From Streptomyces qinglanensis (GTDB lineage Bacteria > Actinomycetota > Actinomycetes > Streptomycetales > Streptomycetaceae): a DNA stretch of 64,000 bases. Shown in pieces: positions 53,466-61,261 of this stretch. Under the pieces are notes generated by a model. That model ran no database searches, was not told the origin of the DNA, and saw only the letters and a list, made by a program, of their open reading frames with translations. The translations under genes and the position numbers were made by a program. The stretch lies in the NCBI RefSeq assembly GCF_900111245.1, contig NZ_FOGO01000006.1:62001-126000 (forward strand), read 5' to 3'. Position 1 is the first letter of the stretch. Each line of letters starts with the position of its first letter.

Positions 53466-55048
53466 CCGCGGTGCGCTTCGGCCGCGAGGAGGTGCGCGAA
53501 GTCCTGGCCGACCTGGCCCGGCCGTGTTTCATCGTCCGTGCCGCCGGAAGGGTGGGAGCGGCCGACCGGCATCCCGGACCCGCCGCGGACACCGAACTCC
53601 TCGCCGTCGCCCCACCGGTCGCCGCTCCGCGGCTGGGCTCGGCGGCGTTCCTGCGGCGCCACGGGCTGCGGGCTCCCTACATGGCCGGGTCGATGGCGGG
53701 CGGGATCTCCTCGGTGGAGTTCGTGACCGCCCTGGCCCGGCACGGCTGCCTCGCCTCGTTCGGAGCGGCCGGACTGCCGCTGGAGCGGGTCGAGCGAGCC
53801 GTCCAGGAGCTGCGGCACCGGCTCCCGCGAGCACCGTGGGCGTGCAACCTCATCCACGACCCGGCGCGGCCGCGTACCGAGAGGGAGACCGTGGACCTGT
53901 ACCTCAGGCACGGTGTCACCCGTGTCGAGGCGTCCGCGTTCCTGGAGCCCACCGTCGATCTGGTGCGCTACCGCGCCACCGGGCTGCGCCGCGGCCGGGA
54001 CGGGAAGACGGTGGCCGACCACCGGATCGTCGCCAAGGTGTCCCAGGCGGCGACCGCCGCGTTCTTCCTCCGCCCGGCCCCGGAGGAGCTGCTCACGCGG
54101 CTGCGCCGGCAGGGTGTCCTGACGGCCGAGCAGGCACGGCTCGCGGGAACGGTGGCGCTCGCCGACGACATCACGGTCGAAGCCGACTCGGCCGGGCACA
54201 CCGATCGCCGCCCGCTGGTCACACAGGTTCCCCTGCTGCTGTCCCTGCGGGACGCCGAGGCCCTCGGCGACCGGCCCGGGGGAGCTGTCGGGATCGGCGC
54301 GGCCGGCGGGATCGGCACCCCGCGGGGCGCGTTCGCCGCGTTCGCCATGGGGGCCGACTACGTGGTCACCGGTTCGGTCAACCAGTCGTGTGCCGAGGCC
54401 GACACCTCCCCGGCGGCCAAGGCGCTCCTGTCCCAGGCCACCATCGCGGACTGCGCCATGGCACCGGCGGCCGACATGTTCGAGATGGGGATCGACGTCC
54501 AGGTCCTCAAGCGCGGCACGCTGTTCCCGGGGCGGGCGGCATGGCTCTACCGGCTCTACCGCGACCACGCGGGTCTCGACGACCTCGGTGCCGCGGACCG
54601 CGCCCGGCTGGAGCGGGAACTCTTCCACCGGCCGCTGGAGGACATGTGGCCGGAGGTCGCCGCCTACCTCGGCAGCAGGGATCCCGAGACCGCGGAACGC
54701 GCGCGTGAGGACCCGCGGCTGCGCATGGCCCTGGTCTTCCGCTGGTACCTGGGGCTGTCCTCGCGGTGGGCGGTGAGCGGTGAGACCGGCCGGCAGGGCG
54801 ACTTCCAGATCTGGTGCGGGCCCGCGATGGGGGCCTTCAACGCGTGGGTCGCGGGAACTCCCTGGAGCACACCGGAGAACCGGCGGGTGGCACAGGTGGC
54901 CGAGGCTCTCCTGACGGGGGCCGCCTACCACAGCCGCCTGGCCCAGTTGCGGCTGGCCGGGATCCGGCTGCCTCCCTGGTGCGGCGAATACCCCGCCCAC
55001 GCCGCGGCGGCGAGGCCGACGGCCCCGGACGCCCCGAGCGCACCGTGA
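53462..55048 (+). CDS. pfaD: PfaD-like enoyl reductase (FMN, nitropropane-dioxygenase fold)
   Basis: This 528-residue FMN-dependent reductase of PUFA synthases matches the PfaD family over its whole length. Recognisable parts are APYMAGSMAGGISSVEFV, GCLASFGAAGLPLE, IVAKVSQAATAAFFL, VGIGAAGGIGTPRGAFAAFAMGADYVVTGSVNQ (FMN phosphate site) and DMFEMGIDVQVLKRGTLFPGRA. It reduces enoyl intermediates on the ACP. Its start overlaps the dehydratase stop (ATGA). Its presence is the strongest indicator that the cluster is of PUFA-synthase type. Confidence 0.93.
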   Translation: MTAVRFGREEVREVLADLARPCFIVRAAGRVGAADRHPGPAADTELLAVAPPVAAPRLGSAAFLRRHGLRAPYMAGSMAGGISSVEFVTALARHGCLASFGAAGLPLERVERAVQELRHRLPRAPWACNLIHDPARPRTERETVDLYLRHGVTRVEASAFLEPTVDLVRYRATGLRRGRDGKTVADHRIVAKVSQAATAAFFLRPAPEELLTRLRRQGVLTAEQARLAGTVALADDITVEADSAGHTDRRPLVTQVPLLLSLRDAEALGDRPGGAVGIGAAGGIGTPRGAFAAFAMGADYVVTGSVNQSCAEADTSPAAKALLSQATIADCAMAPAADMFEMGIDVQVLKRGTLFPGRAAWLYRLYRDHAGLDDLGAADRARLERELFHRPLEDMWPEVAAYLGSRDPETAERAREDPRLRMALVFRWYLGLSSRWAVSGETGRQGDFQIWCGPAMGAFNAWVAGTPWSTPENRRVAQVAEALLTGAAYHSRLAQLRLAGIRLPPWCGEYPAHAAAARPTAPDAPSAP

Positions 55049-56388
55049 ATCCCGGGCCGCGGTTCGGGGACCGGGTGGCCCGGGAACTGCTGGGGCCCTC
55101 GTTGGCGCGGGTCCTGGCGGAAGCGGGAGTCGACAGCACCTGCGGGGCGCTGCTGCCGGTGCCGGGGGTCTTCTCGGGGCGCGCCCTGATCTCGGTGCCG
55201 GTGGGCGGGCCCGAGGCGGTACCGGCGGCCGTCGCCCGTGCCGAGGAGGCGTCCGGCGCATGGGGCACCTGCCCTGCCCGCAGGCGCCTGGGGTGGGTGG
55301 CCCGCTTCGGGCGGGCCGTGGCGGAGCGGCGCGCGGCGCTGGCTGCGGTTCTGCCCCAGAGTTCGGGCCTGGGGCCCGAGGACGCCCGGATCGAGTACGA
55401 GGACGCCTCCCGGACCGTGCGGGCCTGCGCGCGGGCCGCCTTCCTCCGGCCGCGCGCCGCTCCGGGGAAGCCGCACGGTGCTCCCCTCCGGCCGGCTGAC
55501 CGGCCCGCTGTCGTGTTCTCCGGTGTCGACGAGGCGCGACCGCTGGCGTCGCTCCTGGAGGGAGCCCTGCCCGCGCTGCTGAGCGGCATCGCGGTGGTGA
55601 CCTGTCTCGACCGCCGGAGCGCCGTCCCCGCGCTGGCAGCGGTCGCGGCGGCGCGCGGGGCCGGACTGCCGCGCCACGTATGGCAACTGCTGGTCCACGG
55701 TCCGGACCGGGAGGACGGGGTGGTCCTGCGCTCGGTACTGGCCGAACACACGCAGGGCCCGGCCCTCCAGTGCTGCCGGCATCCGCTGCCCCGGCAGGGC
55801 CGAGCACCCGGGCTGCTCGTGCTGCGCCGGGACGGGAACGTACGGGCGGCCGCGCGAGGGGCCCTGGCGGCGTGTTTCGGGAGAGCGGGACGCCGGTGCT
55901 CGGCCACTCCGGTGGTGGCGGTGGACCGCGGACTTGTGCCCGCGTTCCTCGCGGATCTGGGGATGCGGCTGATCTCCTTCGAGCCGGCGGCCGCACTGCC
56001 GGAGCCCGGCCAGGAGGAGCGGCTCCTGTCCTGGGCGCGCGGTCTGGCCGAGGACGGCGGACGGGTCCTGTGGCGGGGTCCGCCGGGCGGTACGGGGCAC
56101 GCCTGCACGCCGCAGCCGCTCGTCCTGCTGGCCCCCGAACATGCCAGGGCCGTGCCGCCCGGCCCGCCGCCCGGCCCGGTGGCGGTGGTCGTCCCCTTCT
56201 CCTCCTGGGCGGACGCCTTGGGCCTCATGCGGCACGGGGGCCCGCATCTGAGTGTCTACACGCGCGCCTCTCCCCGCCGGCTGTGGCCCCAGTTCGCCGG
56301 TCTCCCGGCCGCTCGCATCAGCCTCAACCGCCCGCCGGAGGCGGGCCTGCCTCCGGCACTGTCCCTGGACGCGCTCCGCTCGGCATGA
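55045..56388 (+). CDS. divergent aldehyde-dehydrogenase-like protein, last gene of the synthase operon
   Basis: This 447-residue protein has the ALDH layout: an N-terminal helical part, then a nucleotide-binding domain, then the nucleophile segment GRAGRRCSATPVVAV with Cys285. Where ALDHs carry the general-base Glu and ELGGK motif the sequence reads GLLVLRRDGN, so that residue appears lost. GTG start in a GTGA overlap with pfaD ties it to the operon. A Cys-only ALDH fold is compatible with acyl-thioester reduction (as in LuxC-type enzymes), hence release of the chain as an aldehyde, but this is inference; a non-catalytic role is also possible. Confidence 0.72.
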   Translation: MNPGPRFGDRVARELLGPSLARVLAEAGVDSTCGALLPVPGVFSGRALISVPVGGPEAVPAAVARAEEASGAWGTCPARRRLGWVARFGRAVAERRAALAAVLPQSSGLGPEDARIEYEDASRTVRACARAAFLRPRAAPGKPHGAPLRPADRPAVVFSGVDEARPLASLLEGALPALLSGIAVVTCLDRRSAVPALAAVAAARGAGLPRHVWQLLVHGPDREDGVVLRSVLAEHTQGPALQCCRHPLPRQGRAPGLLVLRRDGNVRAAARGALAACFGRAGRRCSATPVVAVDRGLVPAFLADLGMRLISFEPAAALPEPGQEERLLSWARGLAEDGGRVLWRGPPGGTGHACTPQPLVLLAPEHARAVPPGPPPGPVAVVVPFSSWADALGLMRHGGPHLSVYTRASPRRLWPQFAGLPAARISLNRPPEAGLPPALSLDALRSA

Positions 56389-56566
56389 GCAGGCCGCTTC
56401 TGCGAGGTGTCCGATGACGCCCGGGGTCCCGCGGCACCGCGACCGCGGCCCAGACGGCACCCGGCGGCCAGGCGCGGCGGGTGAGCTGCTGGTGCTGCCG
56501 TACACGGGGGAACCGCCGGCCGGACATGTCTGGCAGGAGCGGCGGATTCCGGGGGAACATGGCGCC

Positions 56567-57241
56567 ATGCAGAGTGATCTCTTCGCGACGAAGAACATGG
56601 CGCAGCCCAGCCCGGCGGCAGGGATGGAGCTGCAGAACGACAAGTGCGTGAAGTACACCGTGAACGGGGAGTGCTACGCGCGGCAGGGCGCGATGGTGGC
56701 GTTCCGGGGGAACCTGAAGTTCGAGAAGAAGGGCCAGGGGGTCGGCAACTTCCTCAAGCGCCAGGTCACCGGCGAGGGGCTGGCTCTGATGTCGGTCAGC
56801 GGACAGGGCGAGGCGTGGTTCGCGCACGAGGCGGAGAACTGCTTCATCATCGACATAGCGCCCGGCGACTCGCTCACCGTCAACGGCCGCAACGTGCTGG
56901 TCTTCGACGCCGGTCTGCACTACGAGATCGGCGTGGTCAGGGGCGCGGGAATGGCCGGTGGCGGGCTGTTCAACAGCGTCTTCTCGGGCCAGGGGCGGCT
57001 CGGCGTCATCTGCGAGGGCACGCCGATCGTCATTCCTGTCTCGCAGCAGGCGCCGGTGTTCGTGGACACCGACGCGGTGGTGGGCTGGAGCGCCCAGTTG
57101 CACACCTCGCTGCACCGCTCGCAGAGCTTCGGCTCGATGATCCGGGGCGGTTCGGGCGAGGCGGTGCAGCTCCGGCTGGACGGTGAGGGCTTCGTCATCG
57201 TGCGTCCCAGCGAGAAGCAGCCGGCCACCGCGGGCAACTGA
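56567..57241 (+). CDS. AIM24-family protein
   Basis: This 224-residue beta-rich protein begins MQSDLFATKN and matches the bacterial AIM24 family along its length (VAFRGNLKFEKKGQGVG, GEAWFAHEAENCFIIDI, VVGWSAQLHTSLHRSQSFGSMIRGGSGEAVQL). The in-frame upstream ATG at 56414 would add 51 non-conserved residues and is rejected. The function is unknown in bacteria. It probably does not belong to the synthase operon. Confidence 0.88.
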   Translation: MQSDLFATKNMAQPSPAAGMELQNDKCVKYTVNGECYARQGAMVAFRGNLKFEKKGQGVGNFLKRQVTGEGLALMSVSGQGEAWFAHEAENCFIIDIAPGDSLTVNGRNVLVFDAGLHYEIGVVRGAGMAGGGLFNSVFSGQGRLGVICEGTPIVIPVSQQAPVFVDTDAVVGWSAQLHTSLHRSQSFGSMIRGGSGEAVQLRLDGEGFVIVRPSEKQPATAGN

Positions 57242-57254
57242 CGTGTGACGGGTA

Positions 57255-57284
57255 GCGGGCGGGGCCGGTGCGCACCCCGCCCGC
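57255..57284. terminator. bidirectional terminator hairpin
   Basis: Ten-base perfect arms (gcgggcgggg and ccccgcccgc) around a 10-nt loop lie between the convergent AIM24 and FAD reductase genes. There is no U-tract, as is usual in high-GC actinomycetes. Confidence 0.7.
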
Positions 57285-57301
57285 CGGGAGGGCGGCCCCG
57301 C

Positions 57302-58495
57302 TCAGACGGCGGCCAGCCCTCCCTCGCGGCTGAGTTCGCGGCGGGCCCGGGTGAAGGGGCGGGGGCGGTTGGCTGCGAGAACCGCGGTGGTGGCCCCGTC
57401 GCGTTCGTAGCGGGCGAGGAAGCTGCGGTCCTCCGGCGAGCCCTCCACCACCCGCACGGTGTCGCCGGCGCCCCTGGTGCCCGCGAGCTGGAGGCGGATG
57501 CCGTACTGGTCCGACCAGAAGTACGGCACGGCCGGGTAGGTCTCCACCGTGGTCCCGGCCAGCAGGTTGCGCACCGCGACGGCGGGGGCTTCCATGGCGC
57601 TGGTCCAGTGCTCGGCCCGGTGCCCGGCGCGACGGGCCACGTCGCCCACGGCCACCACGCCCGGCACCGGAGTGGTACCGCCCGCGTCGCACACCACTCC
57701 GTCGTCCAGCACCAGCCCGGATCCCTCCAGCCAGCCGGTGGCGGGCTGGACGCCGATGCCGACGACGACCACGTCGGCGGGCAGGAACCTGCCGTCGGCC
57801 AGCTCCACCCAGCCGACCCGGCCGCGCCCGTCGTCGGCCGCGGCCGACCGCCCCGGCTCGGAGTGCAGCGCGCGCACGCCGGTCCCGGTGAGCAGGGTGA
57901 CCCCGTGGTCGGTGTGCAGGTCGGCGCAGAACGCGGCCATCTCCGCGCCGAGCTGGGGCAGCAGCGGCTGCGCGGCGGCCTCGACGACGGTGACACTGTG
58001 CCCGAGGGTGGCGCACGAGGAGGCGACCTCGGCCCCGATGAAGCCGGCTCCGATGACGACGACCCGTACCTGTCCCCGGCTCAGCTCCTCGCGGAGTGCG
58101 GCGGCGTCGTCCAGGGTGCGCAGGGTGTGCACCCCCGCCAGCGGCTCGCCCGGCAGGGTGCGCGGGGCCGCCCCGGTGGCCAGGACGACCCCGTCGGTGG
58201 ACAGCCTGCGGCCGTCCGCGAGGGCGACGGTGCGGGAGGGCGGGTCCAGGCCCTCGGCGCGGGTGCCCAGCAGCCAGTCGGCGTCCAGTTCGGCGATCTC
58301 CTCGGCGTCGGCGAGCGAGAGGCGGTCGGCGGTCAGCGCCCCGGTCAGGAACTCCTTGGAGAGCGGCGGGCGGTCGTAGGGGCGGTGGTGCTCCTCGCCC
58401 ACGATCACCAGTCGGCCGTCGTAGCCCTGCGAACGCAGGGCCAGTGCGGCGTGGAGTCCTGCCAGGGACGCGCCGATCACGGTGATGGTCCTCAT
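57302..58495 (-). CDS. FAD-dependent ferredoxin reductase
   Basis: This 397-residue pyridine-nucleotide/flavin reductase of the oxygenase-associated type has the FAD site VIGASLAGLHAALALRSQGY, the NAD site VVVIGAGFIGAEVASSCATLG and the second FAD motif TPVPGVVAVGDVA. Its start overlaps the Rieske ferredoxin stop (ATGA), so the pair forms an electron-transfer chain from NAD(P)H to a ferredoxin. The terminal oxygenase is not in the window. Confidence 0.9.
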   Translation of the reverse strand: MRTITVIGASLAGLHAALALRSQGYDGRLVIVGEEHHRPYDRPPLSKEFLTGALTADRLSLADAEEIAELDADWLLGTRAEGLDPPSRTVALADGRRLSTDGVVLATGAAPRTLPGEPLAGVHTLRTLDDAAALREELSRGQVRVVVIGAGFIGAEVASSCATLGHSVTVVEAAAQPLLPQLGAEMAAFCADLHTDHGVTLLTGTGVRALHSEPGRSAAADDGRGRVGWVELADGRFLPADVVVVGIGVQPATGWLEGSGLVLDDGVVCDAGGTTPVPGVVAVGDVARRAGHRAEHWTSAMEAPAVAVRNLLAGTTVETYPAVPYFWSDQYGIRLQLAGTRGAGDTVRVVEGSPEDRSFLARYERDGATTAVLAANRPRPFTRARRELSREGGLAAV

Positions 58496-58854
58496 GCGGC
58501 ACTCCCTTGTCCGGCTGCTGCGGTGTGCGGTGCGGTTGCGGGAACGGGCTGGGCGGACTCGACATGTACCCACACGGTGCCGTCCAGCACGCTCACCGGA
58601 TGGGTGCGCACGGCCTTGCGGGCCGGGAGGCAGGTGGGACGGCCGGTGCGCAGGTCGAATGAAGCTGCGTGCAGCGGGCATTCGACCAGACAGCCCTCGA
58701 GCCAGCCTTCGGCCAGGGACGCGTCCTGGTGGGTGCAGGTGTCGTCGATGGCGTAGAGCTCGCCGTCGGCGTTGAAGACGGCGATGGGAGGTTCGAGGTC
58801 GAGACGGACGGACTCACCTGCGGGCAGGTCCTCAAGCCGACAGACGGGTATCAC
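58492..58854 (-). CDS. Rieske-type [2Fe-2S] ferredoxin
   Basis: This 120-residue small Rieske protein has the cluster ligands Cys40-X-His42 (CTHQ) and Cys59-X2-His62 (CPLHAASF). GAGGTGA precedes the ATG. It is translationally coupled to the ferredoxin reductase and divergent from the IclR regulator. It would shuttle electrons to a ring-hydroxylating or N-demethylating oxygenase. Confidence 0.92.
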   Translation of the reverse strand: MIPVCRLEDLPAGESVRLDLEPPIAVFNADGELYAIDDTCTHQDASLAEGWLEGCLVECPLHAASFDLRTGRPTCLPARKAVRTHPVSVLDGTVWVHVESAQPVPATAPHTAAAGQGSAA

Positions 58855-59111
58855 TGTGATTCACCTCGCGAGCACGTTCGAGTAGACAGGTTCGACCGAT
58901 CCCGGTACGGCAGGTCCGGGGAGGTGCGGGGCAGACGCTTCGCTACTATCCGAGTTCCGTATCGCGCACGATGGAGCGTGATGCGCAACAGAATCCAAGC
59001 GGGGAGGCTTCACGTCAAGCACTCGCCGACGCCCTCCGGGAAGAACGGCGCGCGTCCGCGCACCGGCACCCGGGAACCACAACCAGGCCAGCAGGCGGTG
59101 ACGTTGAGCAG

Positions 59112-59915
59112 ATGAGTGGAAAAGCGGAGGACACCGGGACCGGTAAGCAGTCCAGAGGCGCGGCTGCCTCGGTCCAGTCGGTCGACCGCGCGGTGAGCGT
59201 GCTGGAGATCCTGGCCCGGCACGGCGACGCGGGAGTGACGGAGATCGCGGAGGAGCTGGGGGTCCACAAGTCGACAGCGTTCCGGCTGCTCGGCGTCCTG
59301 GAGGCCAGGGGCCTGGTCTCCCAGGAGCAGGAACGCGGCAAGTACTACCTGGGCCCGGGTGTGCTGCGGCTGGCCGGGGCCGCGGCCTCCCGGCTGGACA
59401 TCTCGCAGGAGGGCGCACCGGTCTGCCGCGAGCTGGCCGAGGAGGCCGGGGAGACGGCGAACATCGCGGTGCTGGACGACGACGCGGCGGTCAACATCAT
59501 GCAGGCCCGCGGCTCGTCGTCGGTCACCGCGCAGAACTGGCTGGGCAGACGCACCCCCCTGCACGCCACCTCCAGCGGCAAGGCGCTGCTGGCGCACCAG
59601 CCCAAGTCGGTGCAGGAGAGCGTGCTCTCGCGCAAGCTGCCGCGGCTGACGGAGTCGACCGTGGTCTCTCCGGCGGAGCTGCGCGCGGAGCTCAAGGCGG
59701 TGGTCACGTCCGGTTTCGCGACGGCGCGGGACGAGCTGGAGCTCGGCCTGCACGCGGTGGCGGCGCCGGTACGCGCCCACGACGGCAAGGTGATCGGCGC
59801 GATCAGCGTCTCCGGACCGTCCTACCGGCTGGAGGAGGAGCAGCTCCAGGAGGTCGCCAAGCGCACCATGGCGGCGGCGCAGGACCTCTCCCGGCGGATG
59901 GGCTACGCCTACTGA
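59112..59915 (+). CDS. IclR-family transcriptional regulator
   Basis: This 267-residue regulator has an N-terminal winged helix (VDRAVSVLEILARHGDAGVTEIAEELGVHKSTAFRLLGVLEARGLV). The C-terminal effector domain (QEGAPVCRELAEEAGETANIAVL, TPLHATSSGKALLA) binds a small carboxylate in this family. It sits between the divergent Rieske/reductase pair and the forward demethylation genes and probably controls both. Confidence 0.92.
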   Translation: MSGKAEDTGTGKQSRGAAASVQSVDRAVSVLEILARHGDAGVTEIAEELGVHKSTAFRLLGVLEARGLVSQEQERGKYYLGPGVLRLAGAAASRLDISQEGAPVCRELAEEAGETANIAVLDDDAAVNIMQARGSSSVTAQNWLGRRTPLHATSSGKALLAHQPKSVQESVLSRKLPRLTESTVVSPAELRAELKAVVTSGFATARDELELGLHAVAAPVRAHDGKVIGAISVSGPSYRLEEEQLQEVAKRTMAAAQDLSRRMGYAY

Positions 59916-60089
59916 CCGACGGCGGGAACGGCGGCCCGGGCGGCGCCGCACCGCGCGCGAGAAGGAGCAATTTCTGACGGCCTGTCAGCCATGACAGCGC
60001 CCCGACCTCCCACAACTGCGGGTCCGGCACCGGCCGGGCCCGCAGTGCATTGTTCTGACACCTCGTCACCAACAGCTGATCCACATCTC

Positions 60090-60119
60090 TTGACGGGCGA
60101 GGTCCGGCGTTCTCACTAT
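60090..60119 (+). promoter_or_regulatory. candidate promoter of the formaldehyde dehydrogenase operon
   Basis: TTGACG (60090-60095) and CACTAT (60114-60119) are separated by 18 nt, 54 nt upstream of the start codon. The -10 match is partial. Confidence 0.45.
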
Positions 60120-60157
60120 GTCTCCCATAGCGCAACCAGTCGTGCACTACGCAACAA
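60116..60157. promoter_or_regulatory. candidate IclR operator region
   Basis: An inverted repeat ctatg-tctcc-catag (60116-60130) overlaps the -10. It is followed by two direct elements, tagcgcaacca (60128-60138) and tacgcaacaa (60148-60157), spaced two helical turns apart. This arrangement fits a site where the neighbouring IclR protein blocks transcription. Confidence 0.4.
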
Positions 60158-60172
60158 CTGCGAGGTCTGGGA

Positions 60173-61261
60173 ATGCCACACGAGGTCCGCGCTGTCATCG
60201 CGATGAAGAAGGACGCCCCGGTCGAGGTGCAGCCGGTCCTGGTACCGGATCCCGGCCCTGGCGAAGTCCTCGTCTCGATCCAGGCATGCGGTGTCTGCCA
60301 CACCGATCTGCACTACCGGGAGGGCGCCGTCGACGACGACGGCTTCCCCTTCCTGCTGGGCCACGAGGCCGCGGGCGTCGTCGAAGCGACGGGCCCCGGC
60401 GTCACCGACCTGCGCCCCGGCGACTTCGTCGTCCTCGCCTGGCGCGCACCGTGCGGAAGCTGCCGCTCCTGCCGCAAGGGGCGGCCCTGGTACTGCTTCG
60501 ACTCGCGCAACGCCCGGCAGCCGATGACGCTGCTGGACGGTACTCCGCTGACCCCCGCGCTCGGCATCGGCGCGTTCGCCGACAAGACGCTGGTCGACGC
60601 GGGCCAGGCCGTCAAGGTCGACCCGGCCGCACGCCCCGAGGCAGCCGGCCTCATCGGCTGCGGAGTGATGGCCGGCTGGGGAGCCGCCGTGCACACCGGA
60701 GGTGTGGCACACGGCGACACCGTGGCCGTCATCGGCTGCGGCGGAGTGGGCAACGCGGCCGTCGCGGCCGCCTCGCTGGCCGGGGCACGCCGCGTCATCG
60801 CCGTCGACATCGACGACAGCAAACTGGACACGGCCACCCGGTTCGGTGCCACCCACAGCGTCAACTCGCGCGGCACCGACCCCGTCGCGGCCGTCCGCGA
60901 ACTGACCGGCGGCCACGGGGCGGATCTCGTCGTCGAGGCCGTCGGCCGCCCGGAGACCTATCTGCAGGGGTTCGCCATGCGGGACCTGGCGGGTGTGCTC
61001 GTCCTGGCCGGAGTCCCCGCTCCGGACGTGACGATCGAACTCCCGTTCCAGGAGCTCTTCTCGCGGGGCGGCGCCCTCACCTCGTCCTGGTACGGGGACT
61101 GCCTGCCCAGCCGGGACTTCCCCGTCCTGATCGACCTCTATCTCAGCGGCAAGCTCGACCTGGGCGCCTTCGTCACCGAGACGATCGCGCTGGACGAGGT
61201 CGAGGTCGCCTTCGAACGGATGCAGCGCGGCAAGGTGCTGCGATCGGTGGTGGTCCTGTGA
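60173..61261 (+). CDS. mycothiol-dependent formaldehyde dehydrogenase (S-(hydroxymethyl)mycothiol dehydrogenase-like)
   Basis: This is a 362-residue class III-type zinc alcohol dehydrogenase. Cys42 (CGVCHTD) and His64-Glu65 (GHEAAG) bind catalytic zinc; [15 protein letters not shown] carries the structural zinc cysteines; [19 protein letters not shown] is the NAD site. The class oxidises the formaldehyde adduct of mycothiol. That fits the downstream demethylating flavoprotein, which releases C1 units. The next gene overlaps by GTGA, so the two are coupled. Confidence 0.9.
   Translation: MPHEVRAVIAMKKDAPVEVQPVLVPDPGPGEVLVSIQACGVCHTDLHYREGAVDDDGFPFLLGHEAAGVVEATGPGVTDLRPGDFVVLAWRAPCGSCRSCRKGRPWYCFDSRNARQPMTLLDGTPLTPALGIGAFADKTLVDAGQAVKVDPAARPEAAGLIGCGVMAGWGAAVHTGGVAHGDTVAVIGCGGVGNAAVAAASLAGARRVIAVDIDDSKLDTATRFGATHSVNSRGTDPVAAVRELTGGHGADLVVEAVGRPETYLQGFAMRDLAGVLVLAGVPAPDVTIELPFQELFSRGGALTSSWYGDCLPSRDFPVLIDLYLSGKLDLGAFVTETIALDEVEVAFERMQRGKVLRSVVVL

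Noticed and set aside
56414..56566. N-terminal extension of the AIM24 protein starting at 56414
   Set aside because: The extra 51 residues are unlike any AIM24 N-terminus, whereas MQSDLFATKN at 56567 matches the usual start.
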